Shown: positions 47,129 through 56,409 of the stretch, piece by piece
Layout: every line of letters begins with the position of its first letter
How positions within the stretch are numbered: position 1 is the first letter of the stretch
NCBI GenBank assembly: GCA_002346745.1
Contig: DEAL01000008.1
Location: forward strand, 1 to 64,000
DNA: 64,000 nt
Source of the DNA: Candidatus Neomicrothrix sp. UBA2983
GTDB taxonomy: Bacteria; Actinomycetota; Acidimicrobiia; Acidimicrobiales; MedAcidi-G1
Direction: 5' to 3'
Translations under genes and position numbers: made by a program
The notes under the pieces: generated by a model
Seen by the model: only the letters and a program-made list of their open reading frames with translations
Told to the model about the DNA's origin: nothing
Database searches by the model: none

Positions 47129-47791
47129 GTGGGTGACGCACTCCGCGGGTTCATCCACGACCTGAGACGGTTCTATGCGGAGCGTGCCCTCGACGGACCC
47201 GCGATGTTCGCAACCGTCGCCGAGGAACTCGCAACCGTCCTCGAGGGCCCCGTCGGATCGCCGTCTCCCGACCCGCTGCCGGTTGCCGGCCTCCTGGAGC
47301 GGCTGGAGACGGACGGCGAACCGGATTCCCTTCTGACGCGTTTCCTGGACCTCGCCCCGCACCTGCCCTGGACGCAGACCCGGGCCTATCTGGACACCCT
47401 CCCACCGACGTTCGTCCGCAACTACGGCTACGTGCGCCTCGTCGGTCCCGCCGAGGGAGCGGTGCTGCGCAGCGACCGGGTGGCCGTCGGCGTGGGCGTT
47501 TGGGGGGCGGGGCTGCACTATCCCCGACACGCCCACCCCGCCGAGGAGGCGTACCACGTGCTAGCGGGCAACGTCGGCTTCCGCGGCGCGGACGGGACCA
47601 GGGTGGAACTGGTCCCCGTGCCACCGGGGTACTCACCCGGCGAATTCGCCCACAACGCGCCGGACGAGCCACATGAGCTCTGGTTCGGGGGAAGGTCCGG
47701 GGTTCCGGAACCGGATCCCGACCTGGACCCGCCGTGCGTGCTCTTGTGGGCCTGGACCGGCGAGATCGGCGTGGACGCGCGGTTGGTCTGA
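47129..47791 (+). CDS. cupin DMSP lyase-like protein (DddQ/DddL type)
   Basis: A 220-residue protein with an N-terminal helical part and a C-terminal cupin. The block YVRLVGPAEGAVLRSDRV leads into LHYPRHAHPAEEAYHVLAG. It keeps the Y-x4-H-x3-E-x-Y arrangement (Tyr131, His136, Glu140, Tyr142) and a distal His175 in EFAHNAPDEPHEL, the residues that bind metal and deprotonate dimethylsulfoniopropionate in DddQ-type lyases. Predicted reaction: DMSP to dimethyl sulfide and acrylate; other substrates remain possible. GTG start chosen; the frame is open further upstream without a good start. Confidence 0.75.
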   Translation: MGDALRGFIHDLRRFYAERALDGPAMFATVAEELATVLEGPVGSPSPDPLPVAGLLERLETDGEPDSLLTRFLDLAPHLPWTQTRAYLDTLPPTFVRNYGYVRLVGPAEGAVLRSDRVAVGVGVWGAGLHYPRHAHPAEEAYHVLAGNVGFRGADGTRVELVPVPPGYSPGEFAHNAPDEPHELWFGGRSGVPEPDPDLDPPCVLLWAWTGEIGVDARLV

Positions 47792-47827
47792 GTCCCGGCG
47801 TGGTGAGGGCCGCGCAGGACCTGGATC

Positions 47828-50104
47828 TCAACCCCGGGTCTGGGCTCGAATGAGGTTGAGCGCGCTGCCGGCGCGGAACCACTCGATCTGGTCGTCCGAG
47901 AAGGTGTGGTTCGTGCTGATGGTGCTGCTGGTGCCGTCCACGTGGGCGATCACGACCTCGACTGGCCGGCCGGGCGCCAGGTCGGCCAGGCCGTTCACGC
48001 TGATCCGGTCCCGTTCGCCGATCAGGTCGTAGTCGGCCGGATCGGCGAACGTCAGCGGCAGGACGCCCTGCTTCTTGAGGTTGGTCTCGTGGATCCGGGC
48101 GAACGAGCGGGCGATGACGGCCCGGGCGCCACGGAAGCGGGGCTCCATGGCGGCGTGCTCGCGGGACGAGCCCTCGCCCATGTTCTCGTCACCGACGGCG
48201 ACCCACTGGATGCCGGCCTCGTGGTAGCGCTTGGCGATCTCGGGGTAGGGACGGCGCTCGCCGTCCGTGACGTCGAGGCCGACACCGACCTCGCCGCCGT
48301 GGGCGTTGACGGCGCCCATGTAGACGTTGCCGGAGATGTTCTCGAGGTGGCCGCGGTAGCGCAGCCAGGGGCCGGCCATCGAGATGTGGTCGGTGGTGCA
48401 TTTGCCCTGCGCCTTGACGAGCACCGGCAGGTCGGCGAGGTCCTCGCCGTCCCAGGCCGGGAACGGGGTGAGGACCTGGAGGCGGTCGCTGGTGGGCGAC
48501 ACCACGACCTCGACGCCGCTGCCGTCCTCGGGCGGGGCCTGGAAGGTGTCGGAACCGGGGTCGAAGCCGGCGGCGGGCAGTTCCTCGCCGGGCCCGATAG
48601 CGAGGCGGACCTCCTCGCCGTCGTCGTTGGTGATGGTGTCGTTGGCCGGGTCGAAGTCGAGGCGTCCGGCCAACGTGAGGGCGATGACCGTCTCGGGCGA
48701 GGTCACGAAGGCGTGGGTGGTGGCGTAGCCGTCATTGCGCTTCGGGAAGTTGCGGTTGTAGCTGGTGACGATGGAGTTGGGGACGCCGTCCTCGACGTCC
48801 TGGCGGTCCCACTGGCCGATGCACGGGCCGCAGGCGTTGGCCAGCACGGTGGCGCCGAGGGCCTCGAAGTCGGCCAGCAGGCCGTCCCGCTCGATCGTGG
48901 CCCGGACCTGCTCGGAGCCGGGGGTGATGAGCAGCGGCACCTTGCAGGTGATGCCCTTGGCGACGGCGTCGCGGGCGATGCCGGCGGCCCGGGTGATGTC
49001 CTCGTACGAGGAATTGGTGCACGAGCCGATCAGGCCGGCGCTGACCTCGAGGGGCCAGCCTTTGGCGGTCGCTTCGGCGCCCAGGTCGGCGACCGGGCGG
49101 GCCAGGTCGGGGGTGTGGGGGCCGTTGATGTGCGGCGACAGCGTGGACAGGTCGATCTCGATGACCTGGTCGAAGTAGTCGGCCGGGTTGGCCTCGACGT
49201 CGTCGTCGGCACGCAGGTGGTGGGCGACGGCATCGGCGGCGTCGGCGACGGCCTCCCGTCCGGTGGCCTTGAGGTACCGGCCGATGGCGTCGTCGTAGGC
49301 GAACAACGAGGTGGTGGCGCCGATCTCGGCGCCCATGTTGCAGATGGTGGCCTTGCCGGTGGCCGACAGGCTGCGGGCGCCGGGGCCGAAGTACTCGACG
49401 ATGGCGCCGGTGCCGCCCTTGACGGTGAGGATGTCGGCGACCTTGAGGATCACGTCCTTGGGCGCGGCCCAGCCGTCCAGTGCACCGGTCAGGTGCACGC
49501 CGGTGAGCTTGGGCCACTTGACGTTCCACGGGAAGCCGGTCATGACGTCGACGGCGTCGGCGCCGCCCACGCCGATGGCGACCATGCCGAGGCCGCCCGC
49601 ATTGGGGGTGTGGCTGTCGGTGCCGATCATCATCCCGCCGGGGAAGGCGTACTGCTCGAGCACGACCTGGTGGATGATGCCCGAACCGGGCTTCCAGAAG
49701 CCGGCGCCGTAGCGGGCGCAGACCGACTCGAGGAAGGCGTAGACCTCGGCGTTGCCGTCGACGGCGGCCTGCAGGTCGAGCTTGGCGTCGTCGCGGGCCT
49801 GGATGAGGTGGTCGCAGTGGGTGGTGGTGGGCACCTGGACCTCGTCGAGGCCGGCGGTCATGAACTGCAGCCAGGCCATCTGGGCGGTGGCGTCCTGCAT
49901 GGCGACGCGGTTGGGCCGCATGTCGACGTACGACTCGCCCCGCTCGAGGCCGGCGCCGGCCGGGTCGTCGAGGTGGTTGACGAGGATCTTCTCGGCCAGG
50001 GTGAGCGCACGGTCGAGGCGGGCGCGGCCGGTGGCGATCCGCTCGTCGAGGGTGGCGTAGACGCCCCGGATGAGTTCGATGGGCGTGGAGGCGGCGACGG
50101 GCAT
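47828..50104 (-). CDS. aconitate hydratase, mitochondrial type
   Basis: A 758-residue aconitase interconverting citrate and isocitrate. The 4Fe-4S Cys ligands are in [12 protein letters not shown] and [13 protein letters not shown]. Substrate-binding segments include [25 protein letters not shown] (residues 160-184) and the C-terminal swivel domain [19 protein letters not shown]. The architecture is that of eukaryotic mitochondrial aconitase, not AcnA/IRP1 or AcnB. Its cluster probably depends on the SUF system encoded in this window. Confidence 0.95.
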   Translation of the reverse strand: MPVAASTPIELIRGVYATLDERIATGRARLDRALTLAEKILVNHLDDPAGAGLERGESYVDMRPNRVAMQDATAQMAWLQFMTAGLDEVQVPTTTHCDHLIQARDDAKLDLQAAVDGNAEVYAFLESVCARYGAGFWKPGSGIIHQVVLEQYAFPGGMMIGTDSHTPNAGGLGMVAIGVGGADAVDVMTGFPWNVKWPKLTGVHLTGALDGWAAPKDVILKVADILTVKGGTGAIVEYFGPGARSLSATGKATICNMGAEIGATTSLFAYDDAIGRYLKATGREAVADAADAVAHHLRADDDVEANPADYFDQVIEIDLSTLSPHINGPHTPDLARPVADLGAEATAKGWPLEVSAGLIGSCTNSSYEDITRAAGIARDAVAKGITCKVPLLITPGSEQVRATIERDGLLADFEALGATVLANACGPCIGQWDRQDVEDGVPNSIVTSYNRNFPKRNDGYATTHAFVTSPETVIALTLAGRLDFDPANDTITNDDGEEVRLAIGPGEELPAAGFDPGSDTFQAPPEDGSGVEVVVSPTSDRLQVLTPFPAWDGEDLADLPVLVKAQGKCTTDHISMAGPWLRYRGHLENISGNVYMGAVNAHGGEVGVGLDVTDGERRPYPEIAKRYHEAGIQWVAVGDENMGEGSSREHAAMEPRFRGARAVIARSFARIHETNLKKQGVLPLTFADPADYDLIGERDRISVNGLADLAPGRPVEVVIAHVDGTSSTISTNHTFSDDQIEWFRAGSALNLIRAQTRG

Positions 50105-50236
50105 GGGGGAAGGGGTTCCTGTCTTCGGAGGTTGGTCGGGACCGGGGGTGTCCGGCGGGGGCCGGGCCGGAGGCGGACGCCGGTGTCCGGTTCCGAGGCT
50201 ACAGGTGCCGTGCCCGTCCCCTCCCGGTTGGTGGCG

Positions 50237-51166
50237 CTACAGCTCGGGCCAGCGGCGCCTGGTGCGGCGGGAGCGCCGGTCGCGGTCGCCGAGGGCCCAG
50301 ACGCGGCGCCAGGCACCCACGTCGGGCCCGGTCAGGTCGGGCGACGTGCCGGCGTGGGCGCGGCGGCGGGCCTGCCACCAGTCCGAGGTGGCCTCGTCGG
50401 CGAGGGCGGCCACGGCGGCCTCGAGGCGGGTGGCGAAGGCCCGGGACTGCTCGTCCTCGCCCGGCAGCAGGGGATCGCCGAACGTGACGGTGGTGTGCGA
50501 CGGCTGCGGCAGCTTCTTCCCCTTGCGCAGGATCCGGCCGGTGCCCTGCAGGTGGACAGGGACGAGGGGGACGCCGCAGCGGATCGCCAGGTAGGCGGCG
50601 CCGCCGCGGAACGGCTGCCCCCAGCCGTCGGGGCTGCGGCCGCCCTCGGGGAAGATCAGCAGGCTCCAGTCCTCGGCGATGAGGTCGGTGGCCAGCGAGG
50701 CGGACTGGCGGCCCACCTTGGTGCGTTCGATCGGGATGGCCCCCATGGCGAGTGCGGCGATCGAACCGCCGACCCTGGAGCGGAAGAAGTAGTCGGCGGC
50801 GGCACCGACGACGAGGCGGTGCCGCCACGGCTCGGGGACGGTGGTGAGCAGCAGCGGCGTGTCGGCGTGGCTGTGGTGGTTGGCGACGAAGATGACCGGC
50901 CCGTCGACCCGGTCGAGCCGGTCGAGGCCCTTGACCGACGGTGAGGCGATCGCCGACATGGCGGGGCGCATCACGCCCTCGACGAGTGCCAGGCGGGCGA
51001 CCCGTGCCGGCTGTGAACGCGCCCAGTCCGTGTCGAAGTCGGCGCCGGTCCGCCGGACCGGCGGCGGGGGCTCGACGCCGTTGGGCACCGGGGCGGCGCG
51101 CAGCGGGAAGCCCAGCCGGGCCACCCGGGCGCGGGCCTTGGCCACCTGCAGGCGCACGTGGTTCAT
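50237..51166 (-). CDS. PlsC-type 1-acyl-glycerol-3-phosphate acyltransferase
   Basis: A 309-residue acyltransferase. The catalytic H-x4-D motif is VANHHSHADTPLLL, and the acceptor motif is IFPEGGRSPDGWGQPF. The N-terminus is basic (KARARVARLGF). It probably attaches an acyl chain to a lysophosphatidate or related lipid at the membrane. It is the last gene of the reductase/ADH/LarA-like operon, 13 bases downstream, which suggests a lipid-making or lipid-modifying job for the operon. Confidence 0.87.
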   Translation of the reverse strand: MNHVRLQVAKARARVARLGFPLRAAPVPNGVEPPPPVRRTGADFDTDWARSQPARVARLALVEGVMRPAMSAIASPSVKGLDRLDRVDGPVIFVANHHSHADTPLLLTTVPEPWRHRLVVGAAADYFFRSRVGGSIAALAMGAIPIERTKVGRQSASLATDLIAEDWSLLIFPEGGRSPDGWGQPFRGGAAYLAIRCGVPLVPVHLQGTGRILRKGKKLPQPSHTTVTFGDPLLPGEDEQSRAFATRLEAAVAALADEATSDWWQARRRAHAGTSPDLTGPDVGAWRRVWALGDRDRRSRRTRRRWPEL

Positions 51167-51179
51167 GGGCCCACCGTGC

Positions 51180-52793
51180 TCACGTCACGTCCGCCATCAG
51201 GATCGGCGGGTTCTTGAGGTGGGTGATCGTGGGCTGCGGGCCGACGACGTCGGTCGCCATCTCGAGGGCGTCCTGGAGGGTTGAGGCCGGCTGGAAGCCC
51301 ATCCGCCGTACCGCCGCGGTGTCGCCGCCGACGATCATGACCCGGCCGACGTGCTGCATGGCGTGCGCCCCCCAGTACCACATGTAGAAGGGGTGCACGC
51401 CGTGGTAGGCGTACGAGGTGCGGTACAGGTGGATGTACCACTCGTCCTCGGCGAACTGCTTCTCCCACTTCTTCTCGATCTCGGCCGGGTCGGTGGTGTC
51501 GGCCAGGACCTGCTCGAAGAAGTCGATGTAGCTGGGGTGGTGGACGGGGTGGAACTCCCACGGTGTGGGGTGTCCCATGATCACGACGCCGCCCTCCCGC
51601 ACCAGGGGCCGCCCGCGGTACAGGTTGAAGAAGTACCCGAGCCCGAGGCACATCACGAGGATCGGGTTCATGATCGAGTTGACGTTGTAGGGGCAGATGT
51701 AGGGCAGTCCCATGGTGAGGACGTCGGTCTGGCCCTCGACGGGGACGAGGTGCTGCCGGTAGACGTTGGCGGTGGTGACCTCGTGGACGGCCTCGACCTC
51801 GCCGGCCTGCACGGAGGTGAGTTCGTAGGGGGCCAGCCACGACGAGAACGCCTTGCGCTTGGCCGACGTGGGCAACAGCTTGAGTCCCTGCTGCATGCCC
51901 AGGAACGCCGCCCGGTCCTTGGCGCTCCACTCCCACTCGCGCTTCTGGAGCATCGCCATCGGACCCTCGCGTCCGAAGGTGTTGTTGTTGACGGTGGTCT
52001 CGATCTGGAAGATCTTCACGCCGGCGTCGCGGATGACCTTGCCCATGCGCCAGTTGGAGGCGTGCAGCGCCGAGTTCTCGCGGTCCATGAAGGACTTCGA
52101 GTTGTGCATGGTGTGGACGTTGTGGTGGTGCCGGAGGCCGGTGTAGCCGGAGAGGCCGGTGGCGGTGCTCTTGTGGCCGCCGTCCATCGAGACGAGGTTG
52201 ATGTTGACGTAGACGACGAGGTCGCTCTCGGCGGCCCGGCGGCTGAACTGCACGTCCTCGCCGTGCGGGGTCTGGCCGAGGACGACCATGCCGTCGGGGT
52301 CCTCGGCGTCGTGGTTGTAGAGGCGCCCGGACGGGGCGAAGGCGTCGTAGACGCGGTCGCCGACGGCGTGGCGCAACTCGTCCTCGGTCATGCGGCGGTG
52401 GATGGCGAGCGCGGCGATGAGGTGGACGTCGTCGACGCCGGCCTCGGCGGCCTGGTCTAGGACGGTCTCGATGATCCGCTGGCGGATGTCGGGTCGGCGC
52501 ATGGGCGGCAGCGGGAGCGAGATGTCGTCAAAGGCGATGGTGAGCTTCATGCCGGGCCGCAGCAGGGCGGGCAGCGGCTCGGAGTCGCCCAGCGGGTTGT
52601 GGAGGGCGTGCTGGATGGCGCCGTCGGGGTCGGCAAGCCCCTCCAGCGGCTCGGCCGGGTAGATGACCCTCGAGCGGTCGGCCGGCAGCTTCTCGAGCCG
52701 GAAGCCCTCGCCGTGGTGGAACACGATCGGGGGGCTGGTCCGGTCGACGTCGAGGACGAATCCGGGTCGGGGGGCCAGGTGGCCGTTGCTCAT
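51180..52793 (-). CDS. LarA-like (lactate racemase domain) protein
   Basis: A 537-residue protein whose first 200 residues match the LarA/DUF2088 catalytic domain: LLRPGMKLTIAFDDISLP, LIAALAIHRRMTEDELRHAVG, and SDLVVYVNINLV. The rest (KREWEWSAKDRAAFLGM, PYNVNSIMNPILVMCLGLGYFFNLYRG) is unlike lactate racemase, so it may be a different nickel-pincer enzyme or cofactor-free relative. No larB/larC/larE is in the window. It overlaps the ADH gene by four bases. Function unknown. Confidence 0.75.
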   Translation of the reverse strand: MSNGHLAPRPGFVLDVDRTSPPIVFHHGEGFRLEKLPADRSRVIYPAEPLEGLADPDGAIQHALHNPLGDSEPLPALLRPGMKLTIAFDDISLPLPPMRRPDIRQRIIETVLDQAAEAGVDDVHLIAALAIHRRMTEDELRHAVGDRVYDAFAPSGRLYNHDAEDPDGMVVLGQTPHGEDVQFSRRAAESDLVVYVNINLVSMDGGHKSTATGLSGYTGLRHHHNVHTMHNSKSFMDRENSALHASNWRMGKVIRDAGVKIFQIETTVNNNTFGREGPMAMLQKREWEWSAKDRAAFLGMQQGLKLLPTSAKRKAFSSWLAPYELTSVQAGEVEAVHEVTTANVYRQHLVPVEGQTDVLTMGLPYICPYNVNSIMNPILVMCLGLGYFFNLYRGRPLVREGGVVIMGHPTPWEFHPVHHPSYIDFFEQVLADTTDPAEIEKKWEKQFAEDEWYIHLYRTSYAYHGVHPFYMWYWGAHAMQHVGRVMIVGGDTAAVRRMGFQPASTLQDALEMATDVVGPQPTITHLKNPPILMADVT

Positions 52794-54016
52794 GGCGTGC
52801 CCTCCATCAGGCGTTCGCGTTCCTTCTCGCCGCGCAGGTCGAAGGCGACCTTGACGGCTCCCCGGGGCCCGGCGGCGGCGGCGTGCTCGAGGGCTTCCCG
52901 GTATCGGCTCAGGGGGTAGGTGGCCGACACCAGTCGCCCCAGGCCGGCCTCCTGCACGAGTCCGGTCGCCAGGTCGAAGGTGCGGGCGGTGGTGCCGTCG
53001 GGCAGGGTCTCGGTGCCATAGGTGTAGGCACCGACCAGTTCGACCTCGCGGTGCCACAGGGGGGTGAGCTCGAGGCTGACCGAGCCGGGCATCCCGACGA
53101 GCACGATCCGGCCACGGGGCCGGGTGACGGCGAGGGCATCGGTGAGGCTGGCTGAGGAGCCGACGCAGTCGACGACCACGTCGGCGCCGCCGCTGAGCCG
53201 GTCGACGGCGCCGTCGTCGCCGGACGTGCTGACGGCCCGGGTGCCGGCGGCCCGCCGGACCGCCCGCCGGACCTCGCCCGGGCCGACGACCAGGTCGGCG
53301 CCGAGTTCGGCGGCCAGACGGCGCTGGGTCGGGTACTTGGCGGTGGCCACGATCGTGCGGGGTGCGGCGAACGCCCGGGCGGCGGCGATGGTGAGCAGGC
53401 CGAGCGTGCCCGAACCCAGCACGGTGACGACGGCGTCGTCGGGGATGTCGGCGAGGAGGGCGGCGTGGACGGCGCAGGCGGTTGGCTCGACCATCACGGC
53501 TGCCTCGTCGTCGAGGGCGTCGTCGACCGGGTGGAGCTGACTGGAGTGGGCGGAGAAGGCCGTGGCCCAGCCGCCGCCGGTGTCGTGGCAGGAGCCGGTC
53601 TGGATGCCGGGCTCGAGGTCGCCGAACGTGGTGTGTTCGCAGTTGCCGAGCCGTCCGTCGGCGCAGGAACGACAGGTGGGGGCGAGGTTGCGGCTGACGC
53701 AGCCCAGCACGGGTTCGAGCACGACGCGTGTGCCGTCCTCCCGGTCGCCGACGACCTCGTGGCCGGGCACGAACGGGAACGACACGAGTGGTTCGAAGTA
53801 GCGGGCGGAGCGGCCGTCGATGGTGGCCAGGTCGGAGCCGCAGATGCCGGACAGCCGGGGTAGGACCCTGACCCAGTCGGGACCGGGCGGCGCCGGCGGT
53901 TCGAGGTCGGCCAGCCGGAGCGGGCCCACGCCGGCACCGCCGCCGGGCGTGAGGCTGCCGGCCAGCCGTGCGGCGGCGTAGCGGGGCAGGTTGCGCCGGA
54001 ACTGGAGCGCCTTCAT
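52790..54016 (-). CDS. zinc-dependent alcohol dehydrogenase-like protein
   Basis: A 408-residue medium-chain dehydrogenase. The catalytic zinc site is SGICGSDLA with PGHEVVGD; the structural zinc Cys are in CVSRNLAPTCRSCADGRLGNC; the NAD-binding motif is VLGSGTLGLLTIAAA. Long for the family because of insertions around residues 15-30. It overlaps both neighbours by four bases, between the acyl reductase/HAD gene and the LarA-like gene, so it probably oxidises or reduces an intermediate of the same pathway. Confidence 0.88.
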   Translation of the reverse strand: MKALQFRRNLPRYAAARLAGSLTPGGGAGVGPLRLADLEPPAPPGPDWVRVLPRLSGICGSDLATIDGRSARYFEPLVSFPFVPGHEVVGDREDGTRVVLEPVLGCVSRNLAPTCRSCADGRLGNCEHTTFGDLEPGIQTGSCHDTGGGWATAFSAHSSQLHPVDDALDDEAAVMVEPTACAVHAALLADIPDDAVVTVLGSGTLGLLTIAAARAFAAPRTIVATAKYPTQRRLAAELGADLVVGPGEVRRAVRRAAGTRAVSTSGDDGAVDRLSGGADVVVDCVGSSASLTDALAVTRPRGRIVLVGMPGSVSLELTPLWHREVELVGAYTYGTETLPDGTTARTFDLATGLVQEAGLGRLVSATYPLSRYREALEHAAAAGPRGAVKVAFDLRGEKERERLMEGTP

Positions 54017-56343
54017 CGTGCCCGGGCCTTCGGCGGGGCGAGTGGGAGGGGGTTGCGGTGCATGCCCGGTGACTTGCGGAAGTCCTCCACCAGCCACCCC
54101 CGCTTGCGGGCGATGGCGGCGAGGCGGGTCTCGGGGTTGACGGCGACGGGGAAGCCGACCGTCTCGAGCATGGGGAGGTCGCTGGCCGAGTCGGCGTAGG
54201 CGATGGACTCGCGCAGGTCGTGGCCGTACTCGTCGGCCAGGTCGACGAGGGCCTGGTAGCGGGCCTCGCCGGTGGGCGGGACGGCGGTGAGCTGCCCGTC
54301 GTAGGCACCGTCGGCGGTGCCGAGGCGCGCGCAAACGACGTCGTCGAAGAGCGGCCGGAGGGGCTCGATGACGAAGTCGAGGGCGCCGGTGATGAGCACG
54401 GTGCGGTGGCCGAGCGCACGGTGCTCCCGGACGCGGCGGATGGCTGCCGGGAAGGACTTGGCGAGGAGCAGCTCGCTGACGTGCTCGAGGGCATCCTCGG
54501 CGATCTGGTCGACCGGGGCGCCGTCATAGCGGCGGTAGAAGTAGCGCAGGAAGTCGCTGCGGTCCTTGCGGTCGAGGGCCAGCAGGCGGGGCGCCTCGGC
54601 GACCGTCTTGAGCACGAACCGGAGGCGGTCGCGGCTGTCCAGCCGCCGGCTGGCCAGCCACGAGTAGGACGCCACCACGTTGGAGGCGATCAGCGTGTTC
54701 TCGAGGTCGAAGGCGGCGAGGTGCCGGTCGGGGGAGAGGATCTGGCCACGCAGTCGTTGGGAGCGGCTCTGGCCGCCCCGGGTGGGTGGCCGCATGGGCG
54801 CCCTGGCGGCCTTGACGACCGACGGCAGGTGGACCTCGGGGGCGTAGCGGTCCCAGTCGACGACCCGGGGGTCGAAGGCGAAGGCGGCCCGGTCGGCCTC
54901 GTCGAGGCCGTCCCAGAGGGCGAGGAGGCGGTCCAGGCCGTAGACGGCCTCACACTCGGCATAGGCGCCGTAGAGGTCGACATAGCCCATCGCCCGGTCG
55001 ACGAGGTCGCGCTTCTCCTCGAGCCTGGCGGCGGTCTCGGCGTGGCGGCCCCGCACGGGCAGCACGTCGAAGGCCTTCTGGGCCTTGTCGAGCGCCGACC
55101 CGGCCCGTTCGAGCTGCTGCTTGACCCGGCCCCGGCCCGGGAACGACCACTGCGGCACGGAGATGGGTTGGCCGTGCTCGTCGTAGATGGGGTGCTCGGT
55201 GAACCACTCCCGGACGAGGTCGACGAGCTTGCCGTAGCGCAGCGGGTTGACGGCGCCGGAGGCGACCTGGACGATGTCGCCGCCCCGGGGGGCGTCGGCG
55301 TCGGGGCCGCGGCCGGCGACGGCGCAGATGGCGGCGACGACGAGGTCGACGGGGATGACGTCGATGGTGCCCTCGGGGACGCCGGGAAACTCCTTCAGGA
55401 GGCCGCGGGCGTAGGAGATGATCACCGGCTCGGCCATGCGGAAGCCGCGGATCCAGCCGGGGACCGGCTCGGCGAGGGCCGACTCGATGATGGACGGTCG
55501 GACGATGCTGACCGGGATGTCGCCGGCGATCTCGGTGAGGGCGACCTCGCCGAGGGCCTTGGTGTAGGCGTAGGCGTCGGGGAAGCCGAGCGAGGAGGCC
55601 CGGGAGCGCCCCGCCTCGGCCATGCGGTCGTCGACCCAGCGGGTGCGGAGCTGCTCGGTCTTGGCGGCGAGGGCGGGCGTGCCGGCGGCGCCGATCTCCT
55701 TGTGGGCGGCCTCGCGGAACTCTGCCAGCTTCTCAGGGGTGCGGCTGGCGGTCTCGGTCTCGGTGCGGATGCGCCGGGCACTGTCGACCTCGGTGCGCCA
55801 GTCGACGTCGACGAAGAAGGGGCTCTGGTCGACGGGTTCCTCGGGGGCTGCGCCGCGGCGGCTGCCGGCCACGTAGCAGGTGGAGACGGCGACGAGGTGG
55901 GGGGTGGTGCCGAGGTCGTGGAGGGTCTCGGCGATGCGGGCGGCGCCGAGCAGGTTGATCTCGACGGCCTGGTCGAGGGGGGAGTCGAAGCTGACGGCAG
56001 CGGCGGAGTGGATGAACAGGTCGCAGGTTGCCAGGACGGCCCGTCCGTCGTCGTCGAGGCCGAGGCCGTCCGCGGTGACGTCGCCGGCCACGGCGGTGAT
56101 GCGCCGGTCCGCCATGGCGGCGAACGCCTCGCTGCCGAGTTCGTTGCGGAGGCGGTCGAAGGCGTCGTTGTGGAGGATGTCCCGGTCGACCCGGCGCTGG
56201 GCGCCCCGGCGGCCGGGCCGCACGATGAGGACCAGTTCGCAGTCGGGGACGCGGCGCAGGAGCCGCTCGACGAGCGCGGTGCCGAGAAAGCCGGTGCTTC
56301 CCGTGATGGCGATGCGGCGCCCCGCCAGCGACTCGGCGATCAT
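54013..56343 (-). CDS. fused fatty acyl reductase-type SDR and HAD-IB phosphatase
   Basis: A 776-residue two-domain protein. The N-terminal extended SDR (residues 8-370) has ITGSTGFLGTALVERLL, STCYVAGSRRG and AYAYTKALGE (Tyr-Lys), as in fatty acyl-CoA reductases and thioester reductases. A helical middle region follows. The C-terminal HAD-IB domain (about 540-760) has motif I AFDLENTL with Glu where the general-acid Asp normally sits, motif II LITGALD, and YADSASDLPML. It leads the four-gene operon. Probably reduces an acyl thioester; the HAD part may dephosphorylate a lipid. Confidence 0.85.
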   Translation of the reverse strand: MIAESLAGRRIAITGSTGFLGTALVERLLRRVPDCELVLIVRPGRRGAQRRVDRDILHNDAFDRLRNELGSEAFAAMADRRITAVAGDVTADGLGLDDDGRAVLATCDLFIHSAAAVSFDSPLDQAVEINLLGAARIAETLHDLGTTPHLVAVSTCYVAGSRRGAAPEEPVDQSPFFVDVDWRTEVDSARRIRTETETASRTPEKLAEFREAAHKEIGAAGTPALAAKTEQLRTRWVDDRMAEAGRSRASSLGFPDAYAYTKALGEVALTEIAGDIPVSIVRPSIIESALAEPVPGWIRGFRMAEPVIISYARGLLKEFPGVPEGTIDVIPVDLVVAAICAVAGRGPDADAPRGGDIVQVASGAVNPLRYGKLVDLVREWFTEHPIYDEHGQPISVPQWSFPGRGRVKQQLERAGSALDKAQKAFDVLPVRGRHAETAARLEEKRDLVDRAMGYVDLYGAYAECEAVYGLDRLLALWDGLDEADRAAFAFDPRVVDWDRYAPEVHLPSVVKAARAPMRPPTRGGQSRSQRLRGQILSPDRHLAAFDLENTLIASNVVASYSWLASRRLDSRDRLRFVLKTVAEAPRLLALDRKDRSDFLRYFYRRYDGAPVDQIAEDALEHVSELLLAKSFPAAIRRVREHRALGHRTVLITGALDFVIEPLRPLFDDVVCARLGTADGAYDGQLTAVPPTGEARYQALVDLADEYGHDLRESIAYADSASDLPMLETVGFPVAVNPETRLAAIARKRGWLVEDFRKSPGMHRNPLPLAPPKARAR

Positions 56344-56353
56344 GGCGGACTTT

Positions 56354-56386
56354 CTACCAGATGGTAGAGGGACTTACCAGATGGTC
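56354..56386. promoter_or_regulatory. two tandem TetR operator-like palindromes
   Basis: The palindromic core taccagatggt occurs at 56355-56365 and again at 56375-56385, exactly 20 bases apart. The first copy is a perfect 14-bp palindrome (ctacc-agat-ggtag). They lie between the reductase/HAD ATG (56343) and the TetR ATG (56410), so the TetR protein probably controls both transcripts. Confidence 0.75.
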
Positions 56387-56409
56387 AGGAACTGGACTAC
56401 GGTGCGTGC

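Noticed and set aside
47906..50944. 1012-codon plus-strand open frame
   Set aside because: It is antisense to aconitase; high GC leaves antisense frames open. The aconitase frame carries all family motifs.
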